Source: JAITWN01 sp964581365 (GTDB lineage Bacteria > Pseudomonadota > Gammaproteobacteria > SZUA-140). Taken from it: DNA of 64,000 nucleotides. Below the pieces are notes generated by a model. It was not told the origin of the DNA, made no database searches, and saw only the letters and a list, made by a program, of their open reading frames with translations. The first letter of the stretch is position 1. Each line of letters begins with the position of its first letter. Of this stretch, positions 26,572 to 33,928 are shown piece by piece. Where the stretch lies: assembly GCA_964581365.1 (NCBI GenBank), contig CAZOOF010000003.1, positions 1-64,000 on the forward strand. Reading direction: 5' to 3'. The translations under genes were made by a program, and so were the position numbers.

Positions 26572-26871
26572 ATGAAAGATAACGTTTACGTCGGCCTCGG
26601 CAACGACGGGCATGGTATGACCCAGCTTGGGCGCATCGTCCTCGAGGGCCGGCTGTTCGGTTTCATTCCGGAGACCGAAGACTGTGCCGGCTGGGATCTG
26701 GCGCGGATGCAGATGCTCATGGATCGCGTCCAGTCCGAATGGGACAAGTATGGCAATCTGCCCAGCAGACTGCCGGAGGATCTGCGTCAGCGGCACGCCC
26801 AGATCTTCGCCAGCGCCATGGAAACCGCCCGCAGCAAAGGCTGGGATCCGGAACTGGGCGACGAGGACTGA
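26572..26871 (+). CDS. Unknown 99-residue protein downstream of cbbO
   Basis: I do not recognise a family. The frame is 30 bases after cbbO on the same strand, so co-transcription is likely. The product is soluble and acidic: an N-terminal strand region (DNVYVGLGNDGHGMTQLG, RIVLEGRLFGFIPETEDCAG) followed by a helical part rich in charged residues (MQMLMDRVQSEWDKYGNLPS, RLPEDLRQRHAQIFASAME) and an acidic tail (DPELGDED). A role linked to RuBisCO activation is only suggested by position. Codon use looks like that of its neighbours. Confidence 0.75.
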   Translation: MKDNVYVGLGNDGHGMTQLGRIVLEGRLFGFIPETEDCAGWDLARMQMLMDRVQSEWDKYGNLPSRLPEDLRQRHAQIFASAMETARSKGWDPELGDED

Positions 26872-26925
26872 GACAGTACCTGCCTGACGCCAGCGGCTGC
26901 GCGCCGCAATCAGGAGGTGCGGTGA

Positions 26926-27348
26926 TCAGTTGCCGCCGGACGGCTTGTCGAATGACAGCACGTCGGCATGGCCGGCGGCCGGGCGGCGCGAGTCGATGAG
27001 TTCGAGCGCCTTGTGAAATTCGGCTTGCAGGCGCAGCTGGAGTTCTGCGCCTTCAGCCGTATAGTATGTGGCCTCATAGGCCACGGCATCCTCGAGGCTG
27101 CCCCTGTCGCCGGGCCGGAACGAGCCCCAGGCTACTGCGATCCAGCGCTTGTGCTGACCATCCACGAAGATGATTTCCTCGCGATCGATGACCGCCATGT
27201 ATTGCATGGGGCGGATGGGTACGAACACGCACCCGGTGGCGCTGTCCGCGAGCAGGATCCGCGTCAGATTGTAGGTTCTCGCGGGGAGCGCCATTCCGGT
27301 CCGGTCGAGGACCGGTCCCCGCTCGAAGGTTTCCATGTCATTGCTCAC
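26926..27348 (-). CDS. Unknown 140-residue protein divergent from cbbR
   Basis: An unrecognised soluble protein. Visible elements are a strand-rich core (RTYNLTRILLADSATGCVFV, PIRPMQYMAVIDREEIIFVD) with WIAVAWGSFRPG, then a helical C-terminus (ELQLRLQAEFHKALELI). The GTG at 27348 is chosen for the GAGAGG six bases upstream; an ATG at 27336 or much longer forms up to 27504 are possible, but the latter would overlap cbbR. It is transcribed divergently from cbbR across a 154-base gap, a typical arrangement for a LysR target gene. Confidence 0.7.
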   Translation of the reverse strand: MSNDMETFERGPVLDRTGMALPARTYNLTRILLADSATGCVFVPIRPMQYMAVIDREEIIFVDGQHKRWIAVAWGSFRPGDRGSLEDAVAYEATYYTAEGAELQLRLQAEFHKALELIDSRRPAAGHADVLSFDKPSGGN

Positions 27349-27502
27349 GGGCGCCTCTCGCAGCTTGAGAGTAATATGGTCATTATTCCGAAAACGATAA
27401 CCCGGCGCGAGCGCATGCCGCATTGCGCATTCCGTCGGACCGCTGGCGGCTGATCGGGCAGGAACGGTCGCCGTTTTCGATGTCTTCCATCCAGAGCGAG
27501 CC

Positions 27503-28414
27503 ATGAACGTAACCCTCCGCCAGCTGAAGATCTTTGAAGCCGTGGCGCGTCACCTGAGTTTTACCAGGGCCTCCGAGGAGCTGCATCTCACCCAGCCCGC
27601 GGTCTCGATGCAGATCAAGCAACTGGAAGAGATCGTCGGCATCCCTCTGATCGAGCTGGTGGGCAAACGCGTGCATCTCACCGAGGCTGGCGAGGAGCTG
27701 CAGCGCTACGCGCGCTCCATCATCATCCTGCTCGGCGAAGCGCAGCAGGTGTTCGAGGAAATGAAAGGTCTGAGGCGCGGGCACCTGAAGATCGCCGTGG
27801 CCAGTACCGCGAACTATTTCGTGCCGCGCCTGTGGGCGGCCTTCCGCAAGCGGCATCCCGATGTCAGCGTCAGCCTGGACGTGACCAATCGCCAGGGCCT
27901 GATTCGCGCAATGGTCGAGAATCAGGCCGACCTGGTCATCATGGGGCTGCCGCCCGAGGGGCTGGATCTGGTAGCCGAGGGCTTCATGCCCAACCCGCAG
28001 GTGGTGATCGCGCCTCCTTCCCATCCGCTCGCTGGAGTGAAGCAGATCCCGTTGCAGCAGCTCCAGAGCGAGGCGTTCCTGGTGCGCGAGGAGGGCTCCG
28101 GTACGCGCTCGCTCATGGAGCGGGTATTCGCCGAGAAGAATCTGGCGCCCGCCACGCCCATAGAAATGAGCAGTACCGAGGCGATAAAGCAGGGGGTCGA
28201 GGCCGGTCTCGGCCTGGCGCTGCTGTCGGTCCACACCCTGGAGATGGAGCTTGCTCTTGAACGCCTGGTGGTGCTGGATGTGGAGGGCTTCCCGGTGCTG
28301 CGCGAATGGTACGTCGTGCACCGGGCCGGGAAGCGGCTGTCGGCGCTGGCTCAGGCTTTTCGCGACTTCATTCTGAGCGAGACCCGGGGCGTCGTCGAAG
28401 TGCCTCAGGTGTGA
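27503..28414 (+). CDS. cbbR: LysR-family transcriptional regulator, CbbR type
   Basis: A 303-residue LysR regulator. The winged helix-turn-helix is residues 1-60: MNVTLRQLKIFEAVARHLSF, TRASEELHLTQPAVSMQIKQ, LEEIVGIPLIEL. The effector domain has the CbbR-like stretches GHLKIAVASTANYFVPRLWA, PDVSVSLDVTNRQGLIRAMV, ADLVIMGLPPEGLDL and EAFLVREEGSGTRSLMER. CbbR senses metabolites such as RuBP or NADPH in studied species and activates cbb operons. Here it lies downstream of the cbb genes on the same strand; usually it is divergent from cbbL. It converges on acr3 with three bases between stops. Confidence 0.92.
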   Translation: MNVTLRQLKIFEAVARHLSFTRASEELHLTQPAVSMQIKQLEEIVGIPLIELVGKRVHLTEAGEELQRYARSIIILLGEAQQVFEEMKGLRRGHLKIAVASTANYFVPRLWAAFRKRHPDVSVSLDVTNRQGLIRAMVENQADLVIMGLPPEGLDLVAEGFMPNPQVVIAPPSHPLAGVKQIPLQQLQSEAFLVREEGSGTRSLMERVFAEKNLAPATPIEMSSTEAIKQGVEAGLGLALLSVHTLEMELALERLVVLDVEGFPVLREWYVVHRAGKRLSALAQAFRDFILSETRGVVEVPQV

Positions 28415-28417
28415 GTT

Positions 28418-29500
28418 CTATGCGGCCCTCGCTTGCCCGCGCTCGTACCAGCCGCGGGAGCGATTGACCACGCGGACCACCAGCAGCATGACCGGCACTT
28501 CGATGAGCACACCGACCACGGTGGCGAGCGCCGCGCCGGAATGAATGCCGAACAGACTAATGGCGGCAGCAACGGCAAGCTCGAAGAAGTTGGAGGCGCC
28601 GATCAGCGCCGAGGGGCAGGCAATGCTGTGCTTCTCACCGAGCCGGCGGTTAAGCCAGTAGGCCAGACCCGAATTGAACAACACCTGGACCAGAATCGGC
28701 ACCGCCAGCATGGCAATGACCAGCGGCTGCTGCAGGATGGCCTGTCCCTGGAAGGCGAACAGCAGCACCAGCGTCAGCAGCAGCGCCGCCATAGACAGCG
28801 GACCGATGCGCTCCAGTGCGCGATCGAACGCCGCCTGTCCGCGGCGCAGCAGTGAGCGACGCCATAATTGGGCAATGACGACGGGAATCACGATATAGAG
28901 TGCGACCGACGTCAGAAGCGTGTCCCAGGGCACGGCGATCGACGAGAGCCCGAGCAGCAGACCAACCATGGGCGCGAAGGCGAACAACATGATGGTGTCG
29001 TTCAAGGCAACCTGGGTCAGCGTGAACATCGGATCGCCGCCCGTCAGCCGGCTCCATACGAATACCATGGCAGTGCAGGGCGCTGCAGCAAGCAGAATCA
29101 GCCCGGCGATGTAGCTGTCGAGTTGATCCGCCGGTAGTGCGTCGGAGAAGAGTTGGCGGACGAACAGCCAGGCGAGCAAGGCCATGGAGAATGGCTTGAC
29201 CGCCCAATTGACGAACAGTGTCACACTGATTCCGCGCCAATGGCCCCCGACCTGGCTCAAGGCGCCGAAATCGACCTTGAGCAGCATCGGGATGATCATG
29301 ATCCATATCAGCGCGCCGATCGGCAGGTTGACTCGTGCGAGTTCCATGCGGCTGATTGCCTGGAACAGTAGCGGGAAGAGTTCGCCAAGCGCGATGCCCG
29401 CGACAATGCACAAAAGCACCCACACGGTCAGGTAGCGCTCGAATGCACCCATGGAGCCCGCCGGAGGCGCGGCGACAACGGCTTGGTTCTGCCCCGTCAC
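28418..29500 (-). CDS. acr3: Acr3-type arsenite efflux permease
   Basis: A ten-helix inner-membrane antiporter that expels As(III) (BART superfamily; also named arsB in annotations). The 360-residue sequence has the Acr3 hallmarks: helix 1 YLTVWVLLCIVAGIALGE, PIGALIWIMIIPMLLKVDF, the invariant Cys142 in LAAAPCTAMVFVWSRLT, and SALIGASNFFELAVAAAISL with the conserved Glu. It is the last gene of the ars operon, nine bases after arsC. Confidence 0.96.
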   Translation of the reverse strand: MTGQNQAVVAAPPAGSMGAFERYLTVWVLLCIVAGIALGELFPLLFQAISRMELARVNLPIGALIWIMIIPMLLKVDFGALSQVGGHWRGISVTLFVNWAVKPFSMALLAWLFVRQLFSDALPADQLDSYIAGLILLAAAPCTAMVFVWSRLTGGDPMFTLTQVALNDTIMLFAFAPMVGLLLGLSSIAVPWDTLLTSVALYIVIPVVIAQLWRRSLLRRGQAAFDRALERIGPLSMAALLLTLVLLFAFQGQAILQQPLVIAMLAVPILVQVLFNSGLAYWLNRRLGEKHSIACPSALIGASNFFELAVAAAISLFGIHSGAALATVVGVLIEVPVMLLVVRVVNRSRGWYERGQARAA

Positions 29501-29509
29501 GAGCCCGTC

Positions 29510-30010
29510 TCACTTCAGGCCGATGTCGCGCAGCTCCTGCTGCAAGGACATGGAGTCGAGGTGGTGGAGGGGGAGCGACAGGAGCAGTTCGATGCGGCGC
29601 TTCAGGACCATGGCAGCGTCCCTGAAGGCCATGCGTCTTTCAAGCTCGCTGCCTTCGACGGCGGCGGGATCGGGCACGCCCCAATGGGCTGTGACGGGCT
29701 TGCCGGGCCAGACGGGACAGACTTCACCGGCGGCGTTGTCGCACACTGTGAAGATGAAATCGAGGGCCGGCGCGCCCGGCCGCGCGAATTCGTCCCAGTT
29801 CTTGCTGCGGTATCCGGTGGATGAAAAGCGCAGCTGTTCAAGTGTCGCCAATGCCAGTGGATGAACTTCGCCCTTGGGGTGGCTGCCGGCCGACCAGGCG
29901 CGGAAACGCGCCTTGCCCAGCTCGTTGAGAATGCCTTCGGCCAGAATGGAGCGTGCCGAGTTGCCTGTGCAGATGAACAGGGCGTTGTGGATTTTCCCTC
30001 CGGTCGTCAT
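29510..30010 (-). CDS. arsC: Arsenate reductase ArsC, low-molecular-weight phosphatase type
   Basis: A 166-residue enzyme that reduces As(V) to As(III). The P-loop CTGNSARS starts at Cys14 and ends with Arg20, the CX5R signature of the LMW-PTP family. The downstream part has WSAGSHPKG, YRSKNWDEFA, FIFTVCDNAAGEVCPVWPGK with two further Cys (thioredoxin-type redox relay) and HWGVPDPAAVEG. It lies between arsI and acr3, 12 bases after arsI. Confidence 0.95.
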   Translation of the reverse strand: MTTGGKIHNALFICTGNSARSILAEGILNELGKARFRAWSAGSHPKGEVHPLALATLEQLRFSSTGYRSKNWDEFARPGAPALDFIFTVCDNAAGEVCPVWPGKPVTAHWGVPDPAAVEGSELERRMAFRDAAMVLKRRIELLLSLPLHHLDSMSLQQELRDIGLK

Positions 30011-30022
30011 GAACGCCTCGCA

Positions 30023-30502
30023 TCAGCAGCAGGAAGAGCGCTTCGCTGCGACCCCATCGGGTGGCTGCTTGCGGGTGTCGGTCGGTGCGCAGCAGGCGGT
30101 CGCGCTCGTCGCGCGCTCTTCGACTTCGTGGAAGACGGGGATGTTTCGCAGGGAATGAAAGTGTTCCCAGGCAATACCCTGCGGATCGGTGACCCAGTGC
30201 TTCTCGCTGCGCGCATAGCAGCAGCTCGTCTCTCCTTCGTCGAGCAGGGTGGCCATGTCGGCCGCCTGCGCCTGAGCTTTCAGTGCGGCAAGCTCGACAG
30301 GCGAGTCGGCCTGAACACCCAGATGGTCGATGCCGGGGGCGCCGCCGCGGCTGGAGATGGCGAAGTTGATCGGTGGGTCATCGAGCATCCACTTCGCGTA
30401 GTCGGATTCAACGCGCGTGGGCTTGGCTGCAAACAGCCGCGAATAGAAGTCGATGCTGCTGTTCAGGTTGTTGACGTTCAGGTGGACATGGAAGCGTTTC
30501 AT
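30023..30502 (-). CDS. arsI: ArsI/CadI-type VOC dioxygenase
   Basis: A 159-residue vicinal-oxygen-chelate protein of the ArsI/CadI group; ArsI is an Fe(II) dioxygenase that cleaves the C-As bond of trivalent organoarsenicals. Candidate metal ligands are His5 or His7 (RFHVHLNV), His60 (GIDHLGV) and Glu113 (WEHFHS). The vicinal pair Cys94-Cys95 in ETSCCYARSEKHWVTDPQG corresponds to the methylarsenite-binding site of ArsI. Two further CC pairs lie in the tail (137-138 and 158-159). AAGGAAAG before the ATG at 30502 fixes the start. Substrate (organoarsenical or cadmium) cannot be settled from sequence. Confidence 0.88.
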   Translation of the reverse strand: MKRFHVHLNVNNLNSSIDFYSRLFAAKPTRVESDYAKWMLDDPPINFAISSRGGAPGIDHLGVQADSPVELAALKAQAQAADMATLLDEGETSCCYARSEKHWVTDPQGIAWEHFHSLRNIPVFHEVEERATSATACCAPTDTRKQPPDGVAAKRSSCC

Positions 30503-30512
30503 CGGCTTTCCT

Positions 30513-30839
30513 TCAATGGGATGTGCAGGTATCGACATTGGTGACTTCGCAGGCGCCTCCCTGGCAGCAGTGCTCGGTGAGGTAGCCGAGCAGGCCGTTC
30601 ATCCGTGTAAAGTCGGCGCGGTAGATCAAATTGCGACCCTGCGGCTCGATCGTGACGAGACCGGCATGGGCGAGTTCTTTCAGGTGAAACGACAAGGTAT
30701 TACGCGCCACTTCCAGTTCGTTGGCGAGGACGCTGGGTGTCAGCCCTGCCGGGCCGGCCACAACGAGGGCGCGAAAGACGCGCAGGCGCTGTGTGTGAGC
30801 CAAGGCATTGAGTGCGGTGAGGGCCTGGTCTTCTTCCAT
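30513..30839 (-). CDS. arsR: ArsR-family arsenical repressor
   Basis: A 108-residue winged-helix repressor that leads the ars operon. The DNA-binding part is LTPSVLANELEVARNTLSFH, LKELAHAGLVTIEPQGRNLI. The common ELCVCDL metal site is absent; instead Cys91, Cys92 and Cys97 (HCCQGGAC) with Cys105 lie near the C-terminus, as in Acidithiobacillus-type ArsR. No ribosome site precedes the ATG at 30839, which coincides with the predicted transcription start, so the message may be leaderless. arsI follows after ten bases. Confidence 0.93.
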   Translation of the reverse strand: MEEDQALTALNALAHTQRLRVFRALVVAGPAGLTPSVLANELEVARNTLSFHLKELAHAGLVTIEPQGRNLIYRADFTRMNGLLGYLTEHCCQGGACEVTNVDTCTSH

Positions 30840-30841
30840 GG

Positions 30842-30875
30842 TTCGACAATACAACAAACATCGAATAATTGGCAA
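30842..30875 (-). promoter_or_regulatory. arsR promoter with overlapping operator dyad
   Basis: Reading leftward, TTGCCA (30875-30870) and TATTGT (30851-30846) are an 18-base-spaced sigma70-type pair; the seventh base after the -10 is the A of the arsR ATG. The dyad TTCGA-N14-TCGAA (30842-30865) overlaps the -10, a fitting place for ArsR autorepression. Confidence 0.6.
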
Positions 30876-31145
30876 CACCCTTGCCAGGAGGGTACATCAG
30901 GCGGAGTCTCTGGATGGGCAGGGGTCACGCCACGCGCGGGCTGCGGAAGCTCATCAGCATCTGCGCAAGGCTAGCGGGTCCAGAAGCAGCGTCGGTTCTG
31001 CGTCTGACGATTGCGTCGTGGAACAACGTTCGGTCCGTCGCGCATATAGTCTGGCGCTGGATGCGATGCAAGCGCTAACGGCCAACGCAAGAAATCAATA
31101 CGGCAGCAATATGTTGCGTCGGGAGTCCGGGAGCCGGAGACTGAA
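30876..31145. other. Non-coding stretch between arsR promoter and tRNA-Gly
   Basis: About 270 bases with no supported gene. Open frames here overlap the tRNA or the ars promoter and have no family-like product. The only marked structure is the palindrome TGGCAA-CACCC-TTGCCA at its left edge (30870-30886). Confidence 0.6.
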
Positions 31146-31219
31146 TGGAGCGGGTGATGGGAATCGAACCCACGTCATCAGCTTGGGAAGCTGAGGTTCT
31201 ACCATTGAACTACACCCGC
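31146..31219 (-). tRNA. tRNA-Gly (CCC)
   Basis: A 74-base cloverleaf. GCGGGTG (31219-31213) pairs with CACCCGC (31156-31150); the discriminator is T and CCA is encoded (31148-31146). The anticodon stem TCAGC/GCTGA encloses loop TTCCCAA, giving anticodon CCC. The T-arm is GGGTTCGATTCCC. It is divergent from thiS. Confidence 0.95.
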
Positions 31220-31232
31220 GTTGGCGTTGCAT

Positions 31233-31306
31233 TTGACCGCATCGCCCCGCTGCGGTCAAGCGCCGGGTATATGGTAAGATTCCAGCCTTGCTGGAAGTGA
31301 TTTTTT
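31233..31306 (+). promoter_or_regulatory. Structured leader of thiS with terminator-like hairpin
   Basis: Two perfect inverted repeats precede thiS: TTGACCGCA/TGCGGTCAA (31233-31259, 9-bp stem) and TTCCAGC/GCTGGAA (31280-31296, 7-bp stem, CTT loop). The second is followed, after GTGA, by six T (31301-31306), just ahead of the GGAG ribosome site. No TPP-riboswitch core is recognisable. Confidence 0.5.
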
Positions 31307-31317
31307 GGAGATTTGCC

Positions 31318-31518
31318 ATGGAGATCTACATCAACGGCGAGGTGCGGCAGGTCGCGCCGGGGATATCGGTTGCGCAGTTGCTGGCCAGTCTCGACTGCGC
31401 GGGGCGTCGCGTGGCGGTGGAGGTCAATCGTGACATCGTTCCCCGCAGCGGCTATGAGACCCGTGTGGTAAATCCCGGAGACCAGATCGAAATCGTTCAC
31501 GCCATTGGTGGCGGCTGA
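31318..31518 (+). CDS. thiS: ThiS, sulfur carrier protein
   Basis: A 66-residue ubiquitin-like carrier whose C-terminal Gly-Gly becomes a thiocarboxylate and delivers sulfur for the thiamine thiazole ring. Family features are MEIYINGEVRQVAPGISVAQ, VAVEVNRDIVPRS and the end IEIVHAIGGG. GGAG eight bases before the ATG at 31318 fixes the start. The stop overlaps the first base of thiG, so the two are coupled. Confidence 0.96.
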   Translation: MEIYINGEVRQVAPGISVAQLLASLDCAGRRVAVEVNRDIVPRSGYETRVVNPGDQIEIVHAIGGG

Positions 31519-32336
31519 TGAGCTCAACGCAAAGCAAGACTCCGTCCGCGGTCGAGGATGATGCGCTGGTCATTGCCGGCGTTCGCTACCAATCCCGCCT
31601 GCTGGTCGGCACGGGCAAATACCGCGATCTGGAAGAGACGCGGCTCGCAACCGAGGCGAGCGGCGCGCAGATCGTCACTGTTGCCATACGCCGCAGCAAT
31701 ATCGGTCAGCGTGCGGACGAACCCAATCTGCTCGATGTGCTGCCGCCGGATCGTTACACCATCCTGCCCAACACGGCGATGTGCTATACGGCGGAAGACG
31801 CGGTGCGCACCTGCCGGCTGGCGCGCGAGCTGCTGGACGGACACGATCTGGTCAAGCTCGAAGTCCTGGCCGATGAAAAGACGCTTTATCCGGATCTGGT
31901 GCAGACCTACGAGGCCGCGGAGCAATTGGTTGCCGAGGGCTTCAAGGTCATGGTCTACACCAATGACGATCCCATTGCGGCTCGCCGGCTGGAAGAAATC
32001 GGCTGCGTGGCGGTGATGCCGCTTGCCGCGCCGATCGGATCCGGTCTCGGCATACGCAATCCGTACAACATCCTGACCATCGTCGAGAACGCCAAGGTGC
32101 CGATCCTGGTCGATGCCGGGGTGGGCACCGCATCCGATGCGGCGATTGCCATGGAGCTCGGTTGTGACGGCGTGCTGATGAATACCGCCATTGCCGGAGC
32201 CCGGGATCCGGTACTGATGGCTTCAGCGATGAAGAAGGCGGTCGAAGCGGGTCGTGAGGCCTATCGTGCCGGTCGCATCCCGCGCAAGCGCTTTGCCAGC
32301 GCTTCCTCGCCGGTCGACGGTCTTTTCTTCGCTTGA
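31518..32336 (+). CDS. thiG: ThiG, thiazole synthase
   Basis: A TIM-barrel enzyme that builds the thiazole phosphate moiety of thiamine from DXP, dehydroglycine and ThiS thiocarboxylate. Family motifs are SRLLVGTGKYRDLEETRLAT, EASGAQIVTVAIRR, the Schiff-base Lys in DLVKLEVLADEKTLYPD, MPLAAPIGSGLGIRNPYNI and VDAGVGTASDAAIAMELGCD. It has 272 residues. It lies between thiS and trmB, an order common in gammaproteobacteria. Confidence 0.97.
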   Translation: MSSTQSKTPSAVEDDALVIAGVRYQSRLLVGTGKYRDLEETRLATEASGAQIVTVAIRRSNIGQRADEPNLLDVLPPDRYTILPNTAMCYTAEDAVRTCRLARELLDGHDLVKLEVLADEKTLYPDLVQTYEAAEQLVAEGFKVMVYTNDDPIAARRLEEIGCVAVMPLAAPIGSGLGIRNPYNILTIVENAKVPILVDAGVGTASDAAIAMELGCDGVLMNTAIAGARDPVLMASAMKKAVEAGREAYRAGRIPRKRFASASSPVDGLFFA

Positions 32337-33031
32337 TCCCGGACGTGACCGACGCTACGCAGCGCCGCGTGGTGCGCAGTTTCGTGCGCCGCGAAGGGCG
32401 CATGACCGAAGGTCAGCGGCGCGCGCTGGAGCACCATTGGCAGCGCTACGGTGTGGAGCAGGGGCGCGATGCGCTGGATCTGGATGCCTTGTTCGGGCGC
32501 TCGGCGCTCAGGCGACTCGAGATCGGCTTTGGCATGGGCGAGTCCCTGCTCGCGATGGCCGGTGCCGCTCCTGAAATCGATTTCCTGGGAATCGAGGTCT
32601 ATCGTCCGGGTGTCGGACACCTGCTGCGTGAGCTCGCGGCCCGGAATATTGGCAATGTCCGGGTCATCTCCGCCGATGCGGTCGAAGTGCTGCGAGACAT
32701 GATCCCGCCTGCCGCGCTCGATGCCATCTATATATTCTTCCCCGATCCCTGGCCCAAGAAGCGCCACCACAAGCGGCGGCTCATGAATCCCTCTTTCGCA
32801 TCACTGGCGGTCAGCCGGCTGAGTACTGGCGGCCTGCTGCATATGGCGACGGACTGGGAGGATTACGCTCATCAGGCGCTGGAAGTGCTGGAGACCGTTC
32901 CGGAGCTGCGCAACACCGCCGGGCCGCGCCAGTTTGCGCCACGGCCGGAGTGGCGCACTGCCACCCGTTTCGAGCGCCGCGGCGAACGCCTGGGTCACGG
33001 CGTCTGGGATCTGATTTTCGAGAAGATCTGA
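32333..33031 (+). CDS. trmB: TrmB, tRNA (guanine-N7)-methyltransferase
   Basis: A SAM-dependent enzyme forming m7G46 in the tRNA variable loop. It has the TrmB N-terminal RRVVRSFVRREGRMTEGQRR, the SAM loop LEIGFGMGESLLAMA, FLGIEVYRPGVGHLLRELA and the signature YIFFPDPWPKKRHHKRRLMN. The start is a TTG at 32333 overlapping the thiG stop; a GTG at 32345 is an alternative. The gene converges on serB with seven bases between stops. Confidence 0.95.
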   Translation: MIPDVTDATQRRVVRSFVRREGRMTEGQRRALEHHWQRYGVEQGRDALDLDALFGRSALRRLEIGFGMGESLLAMAGAAPEIDFLGIEVYRPGVGHLLRELAARNIGNVRVISADAVEVLRDMIPPAALDAIYIFFPDPWPKKRHHKRRLMNPSFASLAVSRLSTGGLLHMATDWEDYAHQALEVLETVPELRNTAGPRQFAPRPEWRTATRFERRGERLGHGVWDLIFEKI

Positions 33032-33038
33032 AACCGGA

Positions 33039-33875
33039 TCAGGGATCGAGAAAGGCGAGGATAGCGTCCAGCCCTGAGTGGTTGATCACCACGTTGGCCT
33101 CGGCCTGGGTTGCGGGTTTTGCATGATAGGCGACACCCAGCCCGGACAGGCGCAGCATGGGCAGATCGTTGGCGCCGTCACCGACCGCGATCGCACACTT
33201 CGGTTCGATACCGAGCTCACCACACAGCCGGGTCAGGAAATCCGCCTTGGCCTGCGCACCGACGATGTCGCCGCGCACCGTGCCGAGCAACTTGCCATCG
33301 GCGATTTCCAGCTCGTTGGCCAAGGTGTAATCCAGGTTCAGCCGCCGGCCCAGCCGCTCGGTGAAGAACGTGAAGCCGCCGGATACCAGGGCGGTCTTGA
33401 TGCCGCGCCGATGCAGTCCGGCGATGAGCTCCTCGGCGCCTTCATTGAGCTGCAGGCGCTCCTCATATACCCGTTCGAGAACTGATGAATCCAGCCCCTT
33501 CAGCAGTGCCAGGCGGCGGCGCAGAGAAGTTGGAAAGTCGATTTCGCCGCGCATCGCTGCCTCGGTAATCGCGGCGACCTGTTCCCGTACGCCGGCGAAC
33601 GATCCGAGCTCGTCGGCGCACTCGATGTTGATCAGGGTCGAGTCCATGTCGGTCAGGAACAGACGGATCGCGCCCGGATCGAATCCCTCCGGCACCGGGT
33701 TGATATCGAAGGGAAAGCGCTCGCGCAGCGAGTGCAGCGCCGCTGGAGCAAGTGACTCATCGGTAATGATGCGCAGATGACCTTGCCTTGTTTCCACGCG
33801 ACCGCCGGTGATCTCGGCGGCATGCCGCGCGCCGGTGTCGTCGAGTTTCGGGCCCTGCAGGATGAGCGTTGTCAT
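33039..33875 (-). CDS. serB: SerB, phosphoserine phosphatase
   Basis: The last enzyme of serine synthesis, a HAD phosphatase. The N-terminal regulatory-type region (about 70 residues) precedes motif I IRLFLTDMDSTLINIECADE with nucleophile Asp. Motif II is IKTALVSGGFTFFTERLG, and motif IV is AIAVGDGANDLPMLRLSGLG. It has 278 residues, close to gammaproteobacterial SerB proteins. It is 53 bases downstream of hemW on the same strand. Confidence 0.95.
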   Translation of the reverse strand: MTTLILQGPKLDDTGARHAAEITGGRVETRQGHLRIITDESLAPAALHSLRERFPFDINPVPEGFDPGAIRLFLTDMDSTLINIECADELGSFAGVREQVAAITEAAMRGEIDFPTSLRRRLALLKGLDSSVLERVYEERLQLNEGAEELIAGLHRRGIKTALVSGGFTFFTERLGRRLNLDYTLANELEIADGKLLGTVRGDIVGAQAKADFLTRLCGELGIEPKCAIAVGDGANDLPMLRLSGLGVAYHAKPATQAEANVVINHSGLDAILAFLDP

Positions 33876-33928
33876 TGCCGAGAATCCGGGGTCAAAAATG
33901 AACGCCGATCATAGCGTTTTTCCGTGCT

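Noticed and set aside
30808..31194. Open frame of 128 codons over the ars promoter and tRNA-Gly
   Set aside because: It overlaps a tRNA and a regulatory region, lacks a ribosome site and has an unbalanced, non-protein-like composition.
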